Source: Myxococcales bacterium (GTDB lineage Bacteria > Myxococcota_C > UBA6777). From it: DNA of 5,806 nt. The DNA lies in NCBI GenBank assembly GCA_027005175.1, contig JALTMC010000285.1, positions 1 to 5,806 of the forward strand. The letters run 5' to 3'. The position numbers and the translations under genes are program-made. Under the pieces are notes generated by a model that made no database searches, was not told the origin of the DNA, and worked only from the letters and a program-made list of their open reading frames with translations. Below are positions 5,801 through 5,806 of the stretch, one piece after another; the first letter of the stretch is position 1; each line of letters starts with the position of its first letter.

Positions 5801-5806
5801 AGCGAG

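Overview
The window looks like ordinary chromosome of a Gram-negative bacterium. GC content is near 50 % by eye. A clpS-clpA pair is typical of proteobacteria and related groups. A cytochrome-b5-less fatty-acid-hydroxylase-type protein next door fits lineages that make hydroxylated lipids or sphingolipids, such as Myxococcota or Bdellovibrio relatives. This placement is a low-confidence inference, because there is no rRNA or other taxonomic marker in the window.

Layout. (a) 1-1685, minus strand: a long Pro/Thr/Ser/Lys-rich protein of unknown function that runs off the left edge. The sequence as given needs a one-base frame change somewhere between about 1005 and 640 (most likely about 640-730) to join its N-terminal part to its C-terminal part, which carries a Gln/Glu-rich helical segment. 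(b) 1686-1987: divergent intergenic region with two abutting perfect 10-bp palindromes, a weak hairpin and a 7-codon mini-ORF with a good Shine-Dalgarno. (c) 1988-4786, plus strand: clpS then clpA, a compact operon for N-degron adaptor-mediated proteolysis. ClpS would hand substrates to the ClpA unfoldase, which docks on ClpP (not in the window) through its IGF loop. ClpA has a highly acidic inter-domain linker and an extra acidic C-terminal tail. (d) 4769-4938: three tandem copies of a 57-bp unit that includes the last codons and stop of clpA and fills nearly all of the gap to the next, convergent gene. (e) 4945-5634, minus strand: integral-membrane di-iron fatty acid hydroxylase/sterol desaturase superfamily protein with all expected His clusters. 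(f) 5635-5806: its upstream region, with two 33-bp direct repeats (period 36).

The most notable unexplained signal is in (f). Read as minus-strand RNA, the leader of the hydroxylase gene, each repeat folds into a perfect 9-bp hairpin with an AAAA loop. All four differences within the two hairpins preserve pairing, including one fully compensatory C-G to U-A change, while all four would change the amino acid if the repeats were translated. This points to a duplicated RNA structure, perhaps a regulatory leader or a dispersed hairpin element. The 57-bp triplication at the other end of the same gene is the second unusual feature. No mobile element, CRISPR array, tRNA or rRNA was seen.
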